Part shown: piece after piece, positions 32,733-43,062 of the stretch | How positions within the stretch are numbered: the stretch's first letter is position 1 | Layout of the letters: every line of letters starts with the position of its first letter | From: Corinectria fuckeliana | Taxonomy: Eukaryota; Ascomycota; Sordariomycetes; Hypocreales; Nectriaceae | NCBI GenBank assembly: GCA_019137255.1 | Contig: WPDH01000139.1 | Span: forward strand, 186,001 to 250,000 | Reading direction: 5' to 3' | Length of the DNA: 64,000 bases | Notes under the pieces: model-generated | What the model was told of the DNA's origin: nothing | What the model saw: only the letters and a program-made list of their open reading frames with translations | Database searches by the model: none | Program-made: the position numbers and the translations under genes

Positions 32733-34421
32733 TTACCCATACATGGTGTAGCAGGCCCTATTGGACTGCCGCATCTCCTGTCCTTGCTGGACCGCCACGG
32801 CCATTATACACTGCGTCCCGTTGTAAGTCCCGGGCACGTCGATGACCGTCTCGAAGCCGCGGGCCACAGCCCTCCCCAGCGGCGTCAGCCTCACGCCCTT
32901 CTCCACGGCGTACAGGTTCCAGTAGTCGACCTCGGTGGCGCCGTTCCAGCTCACGTAGCCCTTGAGCCCGCCGGCGTCGTCGCGCTCGTACACCAGCGAC
33001 GGCGGCCACTTGCGCGGCGTGGCCCTCCACGGCGCCTTGAAGACGCGGTAGCTCTGCGCCATGCTGTCGTGCCCGAACCGGCCCTCCCAGCGCACGTCGC
33101 CGCTGTCGTTGGTCGGCCCGTACTCGCGGATCACCGGGATCAGCCCGTACGCCACCAGCTGGTTGCCGTTGCTCAGCGCCGCGTCGTAGCTGCCCTGGCT
33201 CTCGACGAAGGTCGGCTGCGCCGGCTGCAGGCTGCGGAGCACGGCCGGCGCCGCCGCCGGGTTGGGCGGTCGGTCGACGCGCAGCAGCAAGCCCCGCGCC
33301 GACGTGACGTTGGTGTCGCCGTCGTTGTTGTGGTTGTCGAAGAGGCTGATGGTCATGCCGCGCTCGGTGATGTTATGTGCGCGCGCGTGGTGCGCCCACC
33401 GGAACTGGCCCTCGGGCGGCAGCGGCCCGAAGTCGCCGGCCCCGGCCTCGCCGCTCCCGTTCAGCTCCCAGTTGACGCCGCCCGTCTCGCGCGAGATGGC
33501 GTAGACGGCCCAGAAGTGCCGGCTGCTGATCAGGTAGGCCGTGTCCCCGAGCGCCTGGATCGAGTTGAGGTGGAAGAAGTCGTACGGCCGGCCCTCGGAC
33601 CCGTCGCCGAGGTACGACGGCAGCGACAGCCTGGAGTCGGCGACTTTGAAGTGGTCGAGGGCGCTCCAGCTGAAGACGACCTCGTTGGTGGCGATGTCGA
33701 TCTCGTAGAACAGGCTGTTGAGCACCCAGCCCTTCTTCTTGCCGCCCAGGGCCGTCAGATCGTACGGCGTGGCGTTGTAAGCCGTGACCAGGACACTCCC
33801 CCGCTTGGTGACCTGGTGCTCGTGAAAGTCCACGTACCCGGGAGGGGAGTAGCCGTCCTTGAACTTGGCGTGGAGCGTGGTGTCGAGGTTGACCTTGGAC
33901 GCCACATAGCCGTCGTCCATGACAACCCACTCGCCAAAGCCGTGGCCGTGCTTGGAGGTGCCCTGCCAGCCGGTCAGGTGCGGCTTGCCCTGGATGTGCT
34001 GGACGCGGAAGTCGTTGGCGCCGCCGTCCTTGCCGGCGCCGTCGTAGTCGAAGCAGTAGACGAGCTCGTTGTCCTGGGTCATGACGACGGCGAGCTTCTG
34101 GTTGAGGGCTTTGCCCTGGCGCGGCTTGGGCGTGAAGAACAGGTAGCCGTCGGCGAGCTCGCCCTCGTTGGTGCTGATGGTGAGGAACGGCGGCGTGTAG
34201 GGCGCGCTCTTGTACTCGCGGTAGGGCCAGGTGGCCGGGTCCTCGGGGTACGTGACCTTGACGTACGAGTGCGACGAGAACCAGGGGAAGTCGTCGGGCG
34301 AGGTGAGGTGCGGGCCTGGGTACTCGGGCGTGGAGAAGAGGTAGTAGAAGAGGAAGCAGTTGGCGAAGATGCCGAGGCCGATTAGCCTGGAGGCCCAGGT
34401 AGAAGTGGCCAAGGAAGACAT
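32733..34421 (-). CDS. Membrane-anchored arylsulfotransferase-like protein (ASST_2)
   Basis: Intronless, 562 aa. Same fungal ASST-type beta-propeller family as the gene at 4348-5992. Residues ~10-31 (RLIGLGIFANCFLFYYLF) are a single uncleaved membrane anchor, so the propeller is probably luminal or extracellular. Shared landmarks are ATPYDLTALGGKKKGW, YDFFHLNSIQALGD, AYLISSRHFWAVY and LSNGNQLVAYG, the last two with clear counterparts in the paralogue. His residues in WAHHARAHN are candidates for the sulfate-carrying histidine known from bacterial ASST, though family function in fungi is not settled. The ATG at 34421 is chosen because it begins the anchor; upstream is a pyrimidine-rich leader and no better start. 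Several N-glycosylation sequons (NIT, NDS, NGT) fit a secretory protein. Confidence 0.85.
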   Translation of the reverse strand: MSSLATSTWASRLIGLGIFANCFLFYYLFSTPEYPGPHLTSPDDFPWFSSHSYVKVTYPEDPATWPYREYKSAPYTPPFLTISTNEGELADGYLFFTPKPRQGKALNQKLAVVMTQDNELVYCFDYDGAGKDGGANDFRVQHIQGKPHLTGWQGTSKHGHGFGEWVVMDDGYVASKVNLDTTLHAKFKDGYSPPGYVDFHEHQVTKRGSVLVTAYNATPYDLTALGGKKKGWVLNSLFYEIDIATNEVVFSWSALDHFKVADSRLSLPSYLGDGSEGRPYDFFHLNSIQALGDTAYLISSRHFWAVYAISRETGGVNWELNGSGEAGAGDFGPLPPEGQFRWAHHARAHNITERGMTISLFDNHNNDGDTNVTSARGLLLRVDRPPNPAAAPAVLRSLQPAQPTFVESQGSYDAALSNGNQLVAYGLIPVIREYGPTNDSGDVRWEGRFGHDSMAQSYRVFKAPWRATPRKWPPSLVYERDDAGGLKGYVSWNGATEVDYWNLYAVEKGVRLTPLGRAVARGFETVIDVPGTYNGTQCIMAVAVQQGQEMRQSNRACYTMYG

Positions 34422-36001
34422 CTTTTTTTTTCTTTTTCTATAACACACGGGAGAAGGAAGAGGAAGAATAAAATACCAGAGGGAAGGGAAAGGAAGGGAA
34501 GGGGAAGGGGATGCTGAGGTCACGCCAGCAACCTTGTCATGAAGCCGTAAAGCTGCTATGAGGCGTCGACCATTATGGCTACACGGGCGAGAAGAAGAGC
34601 CTCCTGGTAGATACGCGGCTGCAAAGGAGGACAATAGAGACTCAAACCAGCATCCCCAGCCGCCGAATCTTGGGGCGGAAAGGCTTTAGATATATTGCGG
34701 GTGTGTTCCCGCCGGGAACCCCCAAGGAGCAAGGAGAAAACTGGAGAAGGCTGGCAGAGAGAAATGTGCCCCTGATGGAAGAAGCAAACTAGCGACGATT
34801 GCGATTCCACGCCACGCTGATCCTCCCCCCCCCTGCGGCGTCCACTAGTCTGCCGCCACACAGCACAGGTCCAGCTTAGCTTGCGAGGAGGTTGCCAATA
34901 AGCAGCGGAGGCGCCATGGCGGTTTTCATTCCATCCATGGCGGTTGGTGAGTGTAGGCCTACCTATGTATGTATCTTAAGGGGGGCGAGGACGCGTCTTC
35001 CCGCGCGACAGGTTAATGGGACGAAATGGCTATCCTGTAAGTCAAGTCTACGCTGTACAGCTTCATGGGATTCCAGTGGACGTGCTCTAAAAATGCAGAG
35101 ATCTGATCTAGAAGCAAGCCATCCATCCGTGCTTGCCCATTGGGTCGATTCCATCCTTTATCCATGCATCGAACCTCGTCTCAGTATGAAGGCAGGGTCG
35201 GGGCAAAGGCAAGGGGGCTCGCATCCCGGCATTCCAGGTCAACCCTATCAGGAATTGATTCCAGGGGCGCGCTGAAGAAGTGTAGGTATGTACCTAAACT
35301 GATGAGGCCACGGCAGAATCCATTTCAACCACTCGAATTCCAGTCATCGAACGCCTTGGACACTTTAGGACCCGGTGTGATAATCCCCCCCTTCATATCA
35401 AGGGCCTGATTAACAGCCGCATAGTCAAAAGTGTGTGCTTGTCAATCAGGCCCCATATCAACGGCCCCGTCCTAAACAACCAGACTGGCTACGGAGTACA
35501 AGGTCTCAAAAGACGTTGAAGTGCGTTTGTGTGGGCCTCAATACATTTATTGAATTGATGCTTAATATTACATCTCGACCATCTCACCAATCTACTTAGT
35601 TACCCCGCTGTCTGGACATGGCGGTTGAGGTCTTTTTACAGTCTCGTCTTGTTAATGCCCTCATCACCAACTTCTCAGCGTAATCACGTCTTAAACCCTG
35701 CCCGTTTCCTGTCCTTATCGCAGCACACATGGCATCCATCGTTTCCCACCATTTCCATTACTCAATTGTGCCTTCTTAGCAGCATCACGAGGGCCACCCG
35801 TCGCGGACCCACCCCGATCGCTCGGAGTCGCTCCTCCAGTCACAGCGGCATCGGATACGGATACCACCGGGAAGAGGTGGACGTGCTCCACAATGCCCAA
35901 AGATATATAGCTTCCATCGAGTACCGCGCTGCTTCCTCCCAGAATGCGGTAATAGTACACAGTATTCCGGTCCGAAACTCTGCACCGCATCACCCGTCAG
36001 C
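34422..36001. other. Divergent intergenic region, 1.6 kb
   Basis: Contains the poly-T leader (near 34422-34434) and a GGAAGGGAAAG-type purine repeat upstream of the arylsulfotransferase-like gene, and the promoter of the DUF1989 gene. No gene recognised. Confidence 0.5.
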
Positions 36002-37153
36002 ATGCCCGCCACCGACGCCGAACGCCTCGCCGCCCGGAAGCCCATCCCGAAGCCCGTCCCGGCCTACCTGCCTTCGGACGACAGCTCCCCGCTGAGGGTG
36101 GACAAGGCCCGGTACGCCGCGTTCCGCAAGGCGCCGCGAGTCCTGGTCGAGGAGTTTACGCTGCCCATCCGGTCCGGCAAGGCGTGGAAGGCCCCGGCCG
36201 GCTCGATTGTCAAGATCAGCACCCCGGAGGGTCCGCAGGTTGGTATGGATTTCCGCCGGAGGGGGAGGGGGGGGGGGGGGGCGGGCGTCGTAGTCANNGG
36301 GGGGGGGGGGGGGGGGGGGGGGGGGGGCGTCGTAGTCAAGTGGGGATAGCTTCGTCCGCCGGGTTTACAGAGAAGTGAGGAGAGGTGGACATTGACTAAC
36401 ACACTCTGCTCTACGTCAACAGGCGACTTGAATATCTGGAACGCCCACAACCCGCGCGAACGCTTCTGGGCCAGCCGCACCAAGCAGCTGCACGCCTCGC
36501 ACGTGAGCACGTACGACCGGCTGTGGTCCACGCTGCCGTACATGCGGCCGCTGGCCACCATCGTCGCCGACACGCTCTCGTGGTACGGCGAGGACGAGCA
36601 CGGCGGGCGGGTGCACGACCTGCTGGGCACGCGGTGCGACCCCTACATCAACGCGGTGCTGAGCGGCGGCACCTACGACTTCCAGTGCCACTCGAACCTC
36701 ACGCGCGCCGTGCTGCCCTTTGGCCTGGCCGAGGCCGACGTGCACGACGTCATCAACATCTTCCAGGTCACCGGGCTGGACGAGCACGGCCGGTACTTTA
36801 TGAACCCCAGTCCCGCCCAGCCGGGCGACCACCTCGAGTTCTTTGCGGAGCAGGATCTGCTGATGGCGCTGAGTAAGTTGGGACCTTGCGAATGAATATG
36901 AATGAATCCTGGAGGAGTCATCAGCCGCTGACTGACTGACTGTGCAGGCACTTGCCCTGGTGGTGATCTGTCGCTGTGGGGATTCGGCGCCGACAGCGAG
37001 GAGGAGATGATCAAGTGCTGCCGGCCTCTCAAGGTCGAGGTCTACCGCCTCGCCGACGAGAGCCTTTTGGAGAAGAGCGGGTGGAAGCCCGCGGAGACGT
37101 CGGCCTACGCTGGGCGTCACGGCATGGACATTCCTTTGGGGGAGAAGAAATAA
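36002..37153 (+). CDS. DUF1989 protein (urea carboxylase-associated family)
   Basis: Three exons: 36002-36242, 36423-36872, 36948-37153; 298 aa. DUF1989 proteins are linked in bacteria to urea/guanidine carboxylation operons; in fungi their role is unknown. Family motifs are present: GDLNIWNAHNPRERFWASRT, a Cys in TRCDPYINAVL, the metal-like pair in DFQCHSNL and the C-terminal STCPGGDLSLWG, which is completed across the second splice. Exon 1 contributes a Pro-rich start and the strand EFTLPIRSGKAWKAPAG. Intron 1 is 180 bp, more than twice the usual length here, and contains the only ambiguous bases of the window (NN at 36297-36298) inside poly-G tracts, so its true length is uncertain. Coding exons are unaffected. 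Confidence 0.88.
36265..36340 (+). repeat. Poly-G tracts with assembly ambiguity
   Basis: Within intron 1 of the DUF1989 gene: two G homopolymer runs, each followed by the same word GCGTCGTAGTCA, separated by two N. This is either a local duplication or an assembly patch where reads could not cross the G run. Confidence 0.8.
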
Positions 37154-37357
37154 GACGGGGACTTTGAGGTGAACAGCAGGCGTACAGTAGTAGTAAGTAG
37201 CTAGTACATCGTATGTTCAACTCGGAGCTTGAAGTATCACTCCGTGCCTCGTCTAGTGCACAATCAATCCCGAGTGGTGGCTGCCCACGTCTGTCTGGCT
37301 TGATATATCCAGGCCAGTTGAGCATGCCATGCCAGCTCCCTCGCCAAACATCCTCCA

Positions 37358-38607
37358 TCATTTCGACTTGGCGTCCTTCAGCTCAGCGGCCAAGACGGTC
37401 TCATCCCGATGCTGCAGAAGCGCAACCACCGCACCCCCAGGCCCCGACAAGAACAAGCTCGTCATCACCCCCCTCGCCAGATCCGCGCGCTCCTCGGCAG
37501 TCGACAGCACGGGGCGAGCTTGCGACAGGAGATGCACGGCCCAGACAATCGTCGCCGCCGACCCGACGTACAAGTCGTACACGAAAAAGCCGTGCATCGC
37601 CGCCGCGGGCGAGACCATGGGCGCCGACGAGTGCGGCGGCCCCGGGACGAAGACGTTGGCCAGCGTGAGCCTCCCCGCCACGCCCGCGGGGTACAGCTCC
37701 GGGAGGAGCGCGGCGGTGACCAGCACGGCGGCGGTGCCGAGCTGGCCGGTGACGGCGACGTTCCACGCGAACCCGTAGGCGTGCGACAGCGCCGTCCTGT
37801 CGCGCTGGGCCCCGGGCGTGAAGGCCTCCTCGCCGATGCTGGTGCGCTTGACGAGGCCGGCGAAGAGCGCCTGCCAGACGAGGACGTGCAGCGGGAACGC
37901 CTGCCAGACGATGTTGGCCCACTGGCGCACGGGGCTCTCCGAGAAGGGGTACGCGAGAAAGCAGCAGAGGAGGACGTAGCCCAGCAAGAAGGCGGGTACG
38001 ACGGCCCGGATGCTGGTTGGGTCCCGGAGGCGGACGGTGTCGGCGAGGTTGAACCTCGACGTCACGACTAGATGCAGGACGAAGAACAAGGGCGCGGCGA
38101 AACCGTAACCGAATAACTGCATGGCGAAGCCCCAAAACAGCGGACTGATTGCAAATTGTCAGCATGAGTGCAAAGGGAAGTTGACATGTAGCTCAGGGGG
38201 GGAGGATATCACTTGAAGAGAACAGGGCTCCAGCTAGCCACGCGCTGGCTCTCAATCATAAAGACCAGGAAGAAGGCCACGAGCTGCGACCCAAAGAAGA
38301 AGGCAAACAGCGAAAACTCGGGACACGAGCCGTCGACGACGTTCGCCCAGAAGACGTTCATCGAGGCCAGAAAGCCATCTACGGCCGGGACGCCCACGTA
38401 GCGGCGCAGGATGAGCCGGTCGGAGCCGGGCAGGAAGCGCGGCTGGTCGTCGGCCAGCAGCGACGCGGCGAAGTCGAGGTAGCCGCTGCGGGAGATCTGG
38501 CCGAACATGGCGTCGGCGCCGAAGAGGAAGAGGCCGGCGATGAGGGCGATGGGCAGCACGGGGAGGGCGCGGCCGCCGCCGGATGGCCCGGGAGGAGGTT
38601 GCGGCAT
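37358..38607 (-). CDS. Multi-pass membrane protein, unknown function
   Basis: Two exons, 38607-38213 and 38144-37358, joined in phase 2 over a 68-bp GT-AG intron; 393 aa. The start is the first real ATG (MPQPPPGPSGGG). About eight hydrophobic segments are visible, beginning ALPVLPIALIAGLFLFG, then FAFFFGSQLVAFFLVFMI, the junction segment PLFWGFAMQLFGYGFAAPLFF and further helices to residue ~370. The C-terminus is a short basic tail (ELKDAKSK). It resembles a group of fungal membrane proteins sometimes found in terpenoid clusters, but no terpene gene is nearby and I cannot assign a function. The 3' end lies 205 bp from the convergent DUF1989 gene. Confidence 0.75.
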
Positions 38608-39103
38608 GGCTGGCGATTGGGAGCGAGACTGAGACTGCGGGCGCAAGGAAAGCGGCTTGGGATCAAGTATTTGGACAATGAGGATGATGGCGATAGTTGG
38701 TTGTTGTCTGTTGTGGTCGCAGCACGGTTGTCAGATGCTGGATGCATCCGCAGCAGCGCACGCAGGTGGAGCCTCACGTCCTGGTTCGAAAACGAGGCAG
38801 AAACATCAGCGGCAGCAGCGGCTCCAACACGACGCAACATGCACGTCAACTGCGCAACTCGATCGAAATAACCATAAAAGGACATTATGAGCCCGGTTCA
38901 GTAAGAGTAGCAACGAGAAATACCCAACAGTAAACACCTCAAATAATGCCCATGCCATGTCCTGTCCCCAACATCATTCACTCCGTCGTCACCGTCCCTC
39001 ATCCACGAGTGCTAGCCAGCACCACAGCGTCCCAAGCACAACTCACCCCTTGCCTAGGTATTTAGAACTGCACACTTCCGCCAGCCATCACCAACCGCGT
39101 CCT
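38608..39103. other. Intergenic, no gene seen
   Basis: Promoter of the membrane-protein gene and 3' flank of the chromodomain gene. Confidence 0.5.
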
Positions 39104-39980
39104 TCACTTCCTCCTCTTCCCCTTCGTCAAGCTCTCCCAGTACTCGTCCACAACCTCCGGGGCCGTCTCCTCGACCGCCTCCCGCGGCAGCCAGGACATT
39201 TCCTTGGCGTCGTAGCCCAGCCACTCGACCTGCAGCCGCTTCTTGTTGCGGGAGTGCTTGCGGATCGCGAAGATGACAAACAGCTCGGGGTCCTGGGGGT
39301 TCAGCGGCCGCCCGCCCTGGGCCTTCCAGTAGGCGAACAGGCTGTCGGGCGCGTCGTGATGGAAGTTCTCCTCGGGCTCCCAGGTCGCGGGTCCCTGGTC
39401 CCACTGCACCTTGAGTTCGATCGCGTCGCCCTCCCATCGGTGGTCGACGATGCCTGTGAATGTGTATTGCTGATCGTCCTCGTCTTCGTCGTCGTCTTCA
39501 TCCTCCTCAGACTCGTTCTCCTTGGCGGCATCGTCTTTCTCGGCGAAGTGTGCTTCCGAGTTTCGGTTCGATCGCCGCCGAGCATGCGGGGAGAAGCGGG
39601 GAGGTGTGGTGGCGCTCTGTCGCGCAGGAGCGGCATCACTCATGTCGACATCATAGAATTCATCCTCGGGCTGGTCGTCACGGTCGGCATCTTCGGTCGC
39701 GTTGTCTACGCCTGCGAGGGGGGATGTTTGACCGCGCTGTCGTAAAAAGTCAGTCTACCCGTGCGGGTATCCTCTCAGCGAAGCGGCAACAAAGTAGCGC
39801 TTAATAGCGTACCTCAGCATTGACATCCGGATTTTCGCGGCGATCCAGGGCGTGTTTAGCCCGGATCTTCTCCTTCTTGGCGGCCGGCCCGGCCCTGGGT
39901 GATGATTGAGCTTTGGAGAACGGAGGAAGAGGTTGCGCTGGCGGTTTACGAGGCGAGAAGAAAGAAAAGACAGAGTCCAT
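39104..39980 (-). CDS. Tandem chromodomain-like protein
   Basis: Two exons, 39980-39813 and 39736-39104, phase 0, intron 76 bp; 266 aa. The N-terminal ~120 residues are disordered: a basic stretch (AKKEKIRAKHALDRR), then an acidic run of Glu and Asp (ENESEEDEDDDEDEDD). A chromodomain follows: YTFTGIVDHRWEG, LKVQWDQGPATWEPEEN, with the aromatic cage positions partly kept (Tyr, Trp, Trp). A second chromo-like unit ends the protein: LFVIFAIRKH, LQVEWLGYDAKEMSWLP, then VVDEYWESL and a basic tail KGKRRK. It is probably a chromatin reader. The second unit could act as a chromo-shadow-type dimer surface, but its sequence looks more like a true chromodomain. I do not assign it to HP1 by name. Confidence 0.82.
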
Positions 39981-40269
39981 AATGACAGTCGAGGCGCGAG
40001 TACAGTAGTTGTTTTATCCAATTGGCATCAGTAGGCCTACAGATGTAAGTAGTGCAAGCCGCATTCATCAAGCCCGTGTAAACGCGTATCCGAATCTTCC
40101 CCTCAGGACCCAGACATGACGCGCCTGAAATGATGACGTAATTAAAGCGTAAAGTGAGCGACATGCACGGGCCGTCACAACCCACAAACAGGACCAAATT
40201 GTTCGTCCAGAGTACCAAGTATGCAAAAATAGAGATGCGAGATAAATGCCCCAGTCACGAAAAAGAAAG

Positions 40270-40359
40270 GGTCTGGCCGGGGATTGAACCCGGGACCTCT
40301 CGCAAGCTGTGCTGTAGGGTTTACCCTAAGCGAGAATCATACCGCTAGACCACCAGACC
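40270..40359 (-). tRNA. tRNA-Pro(AGG) with 19-nt intron
   Basis: On the minus strand the acceptor stem GGTCTGG pairs perfectly with CCAGACC; the D arm (TGGTCTAGCGGTA), anticodon stem CTCGC/GCGAG with loop TTAGGGT (anticodon AGG) and T arm (CCGGG TTCAATC CCCGG) are all present. A 19-nt intron occupies 40305-40323, directly 3' of position 37 as in canonical nuclear tRNA introns. It lies 289 bp upstream of the chromodomain gene. Confidence 0.95.
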
Positions 40360-42165
40360 GAGCAAGCCATCGTTGATGACTCGTACTATTGATGGGAAGT
40401 TGGTCTGATATTTGATATTATATCCGACATGTGGTGGGGGTGTAAATATCCGTCTAGAGTAGTATTTGTACCAATAATCATGTGCTCAACCAGTCGGGTA
40501 TTAGAGAGAGGTAGTATACAGGGACCATTCGTTGGAGAACAGCACTCAACTGATAACTCTCTCAACGTTTGCGTGTCTAGTAGGCAATTGAATTCATCCA
40601 GAAGTTGACATACACCCGCATAGGCCCGGGCATGAAAGCCGTTTTGAACCAAACAGAACTTCATTCCCATCGACAATTTTGCTTCCCCTACTTGGCAAAT
40701 GATAGCACATCCACGTACCTAGCAGGCTGGGGCAGGTAATCATATATCAAGCATTAGAGACCGATCAATACAATGCTCTAGCTGCCACTTGAAAATGACC
40801 TGGACCCGGCCTCTTCAATAGAGCACGAAGAGTACTAATAGCTCTCGTCGTCATTCGTCCCCCAGTCACGTTCCATGCCCAGTTTAAAAAAGCTTTCGCG
40901 CCCACGTTCACTATATACGACCTACGTGTCTTGGCTTTTAAAATCCTGTTACCACACCAGCCTTGGGGCAATAGCAATACTCGATACCTTATGGTGTTAT
41001 GGCCTTGGTATATTCTGGTCCCTCCGGGGGAACATATGAGACCCCTCTCAATATGCCAGTCGAGCCCGAACCTGCTAGTCATAGCCTTGAATACAGTTAG
41101 GTTAAGCCTCGCCACGGACATCAAGGTCGTAGTTCCCCACTGACCCAGAACCACTCACCAGGGCCAGGGGACGAGCGGCGAGATACCCCGGATGCGGGCC
41201 GTGCCGCAAGCGCAACGGTATCCGAGCTTCTGGTCGGGGAGATGGCATCATCGACCATTCCCTGGAGTGCCTGGTGGGTGGTCGTGAAGTTCGAGAGCAG
41301 GGGTTGATGAGTGCCATGGAAACCGGGAGGGGGGTATCCCCCCGGCACAATGGAGCCGCCGAGCCGGCTTGGTGGAGAAGAAGGCGAGTATACTAGATGG
41401 AATAGAGTCCAGAGAGGCTTAAGAAAGAGTTGATGATTAGAAGCCAAGCAGAAACTTTCATGGGACAGTACCCTTGGCAATCATGATTGCTATACTCTCC
41501 ACATGCCAAGGCCGTGCTTCGCATCACCCAAGTTGTGGAACAGCAAGGATGGACTGGGGAGAGTGGAGTTTGCAGTGGAAAATGCCTGAGAATGGGTGAC
41601 ATGTAATTTTATTACGCGCGGTATCCATCGCGTAATGGATCGAAGAAGGTCAGTGGCGGTTCGGAGGAGGCAGAACAAATTCTCTAGTAATACTACAAGG
41701 GCATGGATGTGAAAGGTACGTTGCCCGAGTCGGAATCACCCGTCGTGAGAACTTGGCGGCGTTCAACTGCCTACACTAAAAACACCGCTAACGGCCGCAA
41801 CGGAAAACCGCGGGAGGGTCCCTGGCTCCCTGCGAGGCCTGCTGGGGCAAGGCACATTCCCTGCATTCCAGGGCTCAGGCACCACAGGCGGACTTACAGA
41901 ATGCAGTGCGTTTGGGGACTTGGGGAGAGGATCCTGGCATTCGACAGCCTATAGGCTTTGCTGTTTGGAACTGGGTGTTGAATCTGATCTGGCATGTATC
42001 CGGTGGGCATGCATCTTCGGTCATCAGTCAAGCAAGATTCGGCACTTGGAGCATTGATGCACAGAGCATCGTGGCACTTGAGAGTCGCAGAGTGAGGCAG
42101 AAACATGTAAGTGAATGATCCGATTTCGGCTTGTTTTGTTTCCTTGTCTTTGTCCCTGCAGTCCC
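40360..42165. other. Gene-poor region, 1.8 kb
   Basis: No protein family or RNA was recognised. Frames are short (at most ~130 codons) and lack motifs. The right end is the 3' flank of the carbonic anhydrase gene. Confidence 0.5.
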
Positions 42166-43062
42166 TTAATCCACCAGGTTGTAAATCTTCTGAATGTCGT
42201 GCAACACGGCCTCAAAGTCAATCTTAAGATCCTTAAGCAGACCGTCTTTGAAGCCGAAGACCCAACCGTGGACAATGGGGTACTTGTTCTTGTGGTACGA
42301 CTGCTGGACGTCAGCCGACTTGATGACGTTGCGGCACTGCTCCACAACGTTGAGCTCGACCAGGCGGTTGTACCGGGCGTCCTTGTCGGTGATGGAGTCC
42401 AGCTCCTTCTCGTGCAGGCGGTAGACGTCGCGGATGTTGCGCAGCCACGGGTTGAGCAGACCCAGGTCCTTGGGGGTCATGGCGGCCTTGACACCACCGC
42501 AGCCGTAGTGGCCGCAGACGATGATGTGCTTGACGCCCAGGTGGCGGACGGCGTAGTTGATGACGCCCATGGCGTTGAGGTCGGTGTTGCAGACCAGGTT
42601 GGCGATGTTGCGGTGGATAAATGCCTCGCCGGGCTCGAGGCCGGTGATCTGCTCGGCGGGGATGCGCGAGTCGGAGCATCCGATCCACAGGTACTCGGGG
42701 TTCTGGCCCTCGGCGAGGTGGGTGAAGAAGTCGGGGTTCTTCTTCTTCTTGTCCTCGGCCCAGATGCGGTTGTTCTCGAACAGGCGGTCGTGGCTCTGCT
42801 CGAGATACTTGGCGATGTCCTCGTCGGCCATGGCGCGCCAGGTGCTGACGCTGATGGGAGCTGGGCGGGATGGCTGGGGCGATGGCGAGGACCCTGCGTG
42901 ACGGGGAAAGCCGGTGCGAGCGCGGGCGGAGAGCGACGGAGATGGGATTCGGGAGGCGATTGGCGTGGAGCGGAGGGCGGGAGATATGGTACGGGAGAAG
43001 GAGAAGGAGGAGGAGGAGACGAAAGAAGGCGCGCAAGAAGAAGGGAGCCTCGTGAAGATCAT
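42166..43062 (-). CDS. Beta-carbonic anhydrase, probably mitochondrial/dual targeted
   Basis: Intronless, 298 aa from the ATG at 43062. Interconverts CO2 and bicarbonate. The beta-class zinc site is complete: Cys129-x-Asp131-x-Arg133 (CSDSR) and His185-x2-Cys188 in CGHYGCGG. The first ~77 residues are rich in Ser, Arg and Pro without acidic residues (for example SFSRTISPALRSTP), a typical mitochondrial presequence. The catalytic domain starts exactly at an internal ATG (42831, MADEDIAKYLEQ) in a strong GCCATGGCC context, so leaky scanning or an alternative transcript could give a cytosolic form of 221 aa. A GTG further upstream extends the frame but is not a likely start. Confidence 0.92.
   Translation of the reverse strand: MIFTRLPSSCAPSFVSSSSFSFSRTISPALRSTPIASRIPSPSLSARARTGFPRHAGSSPSPQPSRPAPISVSTWRAMADEDIAKYLEQSHDRLFENNRIWAEDKKKKNPDFFTHLAEGQNPEYLWIGCSDSRIPAEQITGLEPGEAFIHRNIANLVCNTDLNAMGVINYAVRHLGVKHIIVCGHYGCGGVKAAMTPKDLGLLNPWLRNIRDVYRLHEKELDSITDKDARYNRLVELNVVEQCRNVIKSADVQQSYHKNKYPIVHGWVFGFKDGLLKDLKIDFEAVLHDIQKIYNLVD

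Noticed and set aside
32784..34385. 533-codon open frame on the plus strand, antisense to the second ASST-like gene
   Set aside because: It mirrors the codon bias of the GC-rich real gene; composition is almost only Val, Arg, Ala and Gly, and no family motif appears.
37358..38607. Terpene-cluster membrane protein assignment
   Set aside because: The resemblance is only in hydrophobic pattern and no prenyltransferase, cyclase or P450 is in the window.
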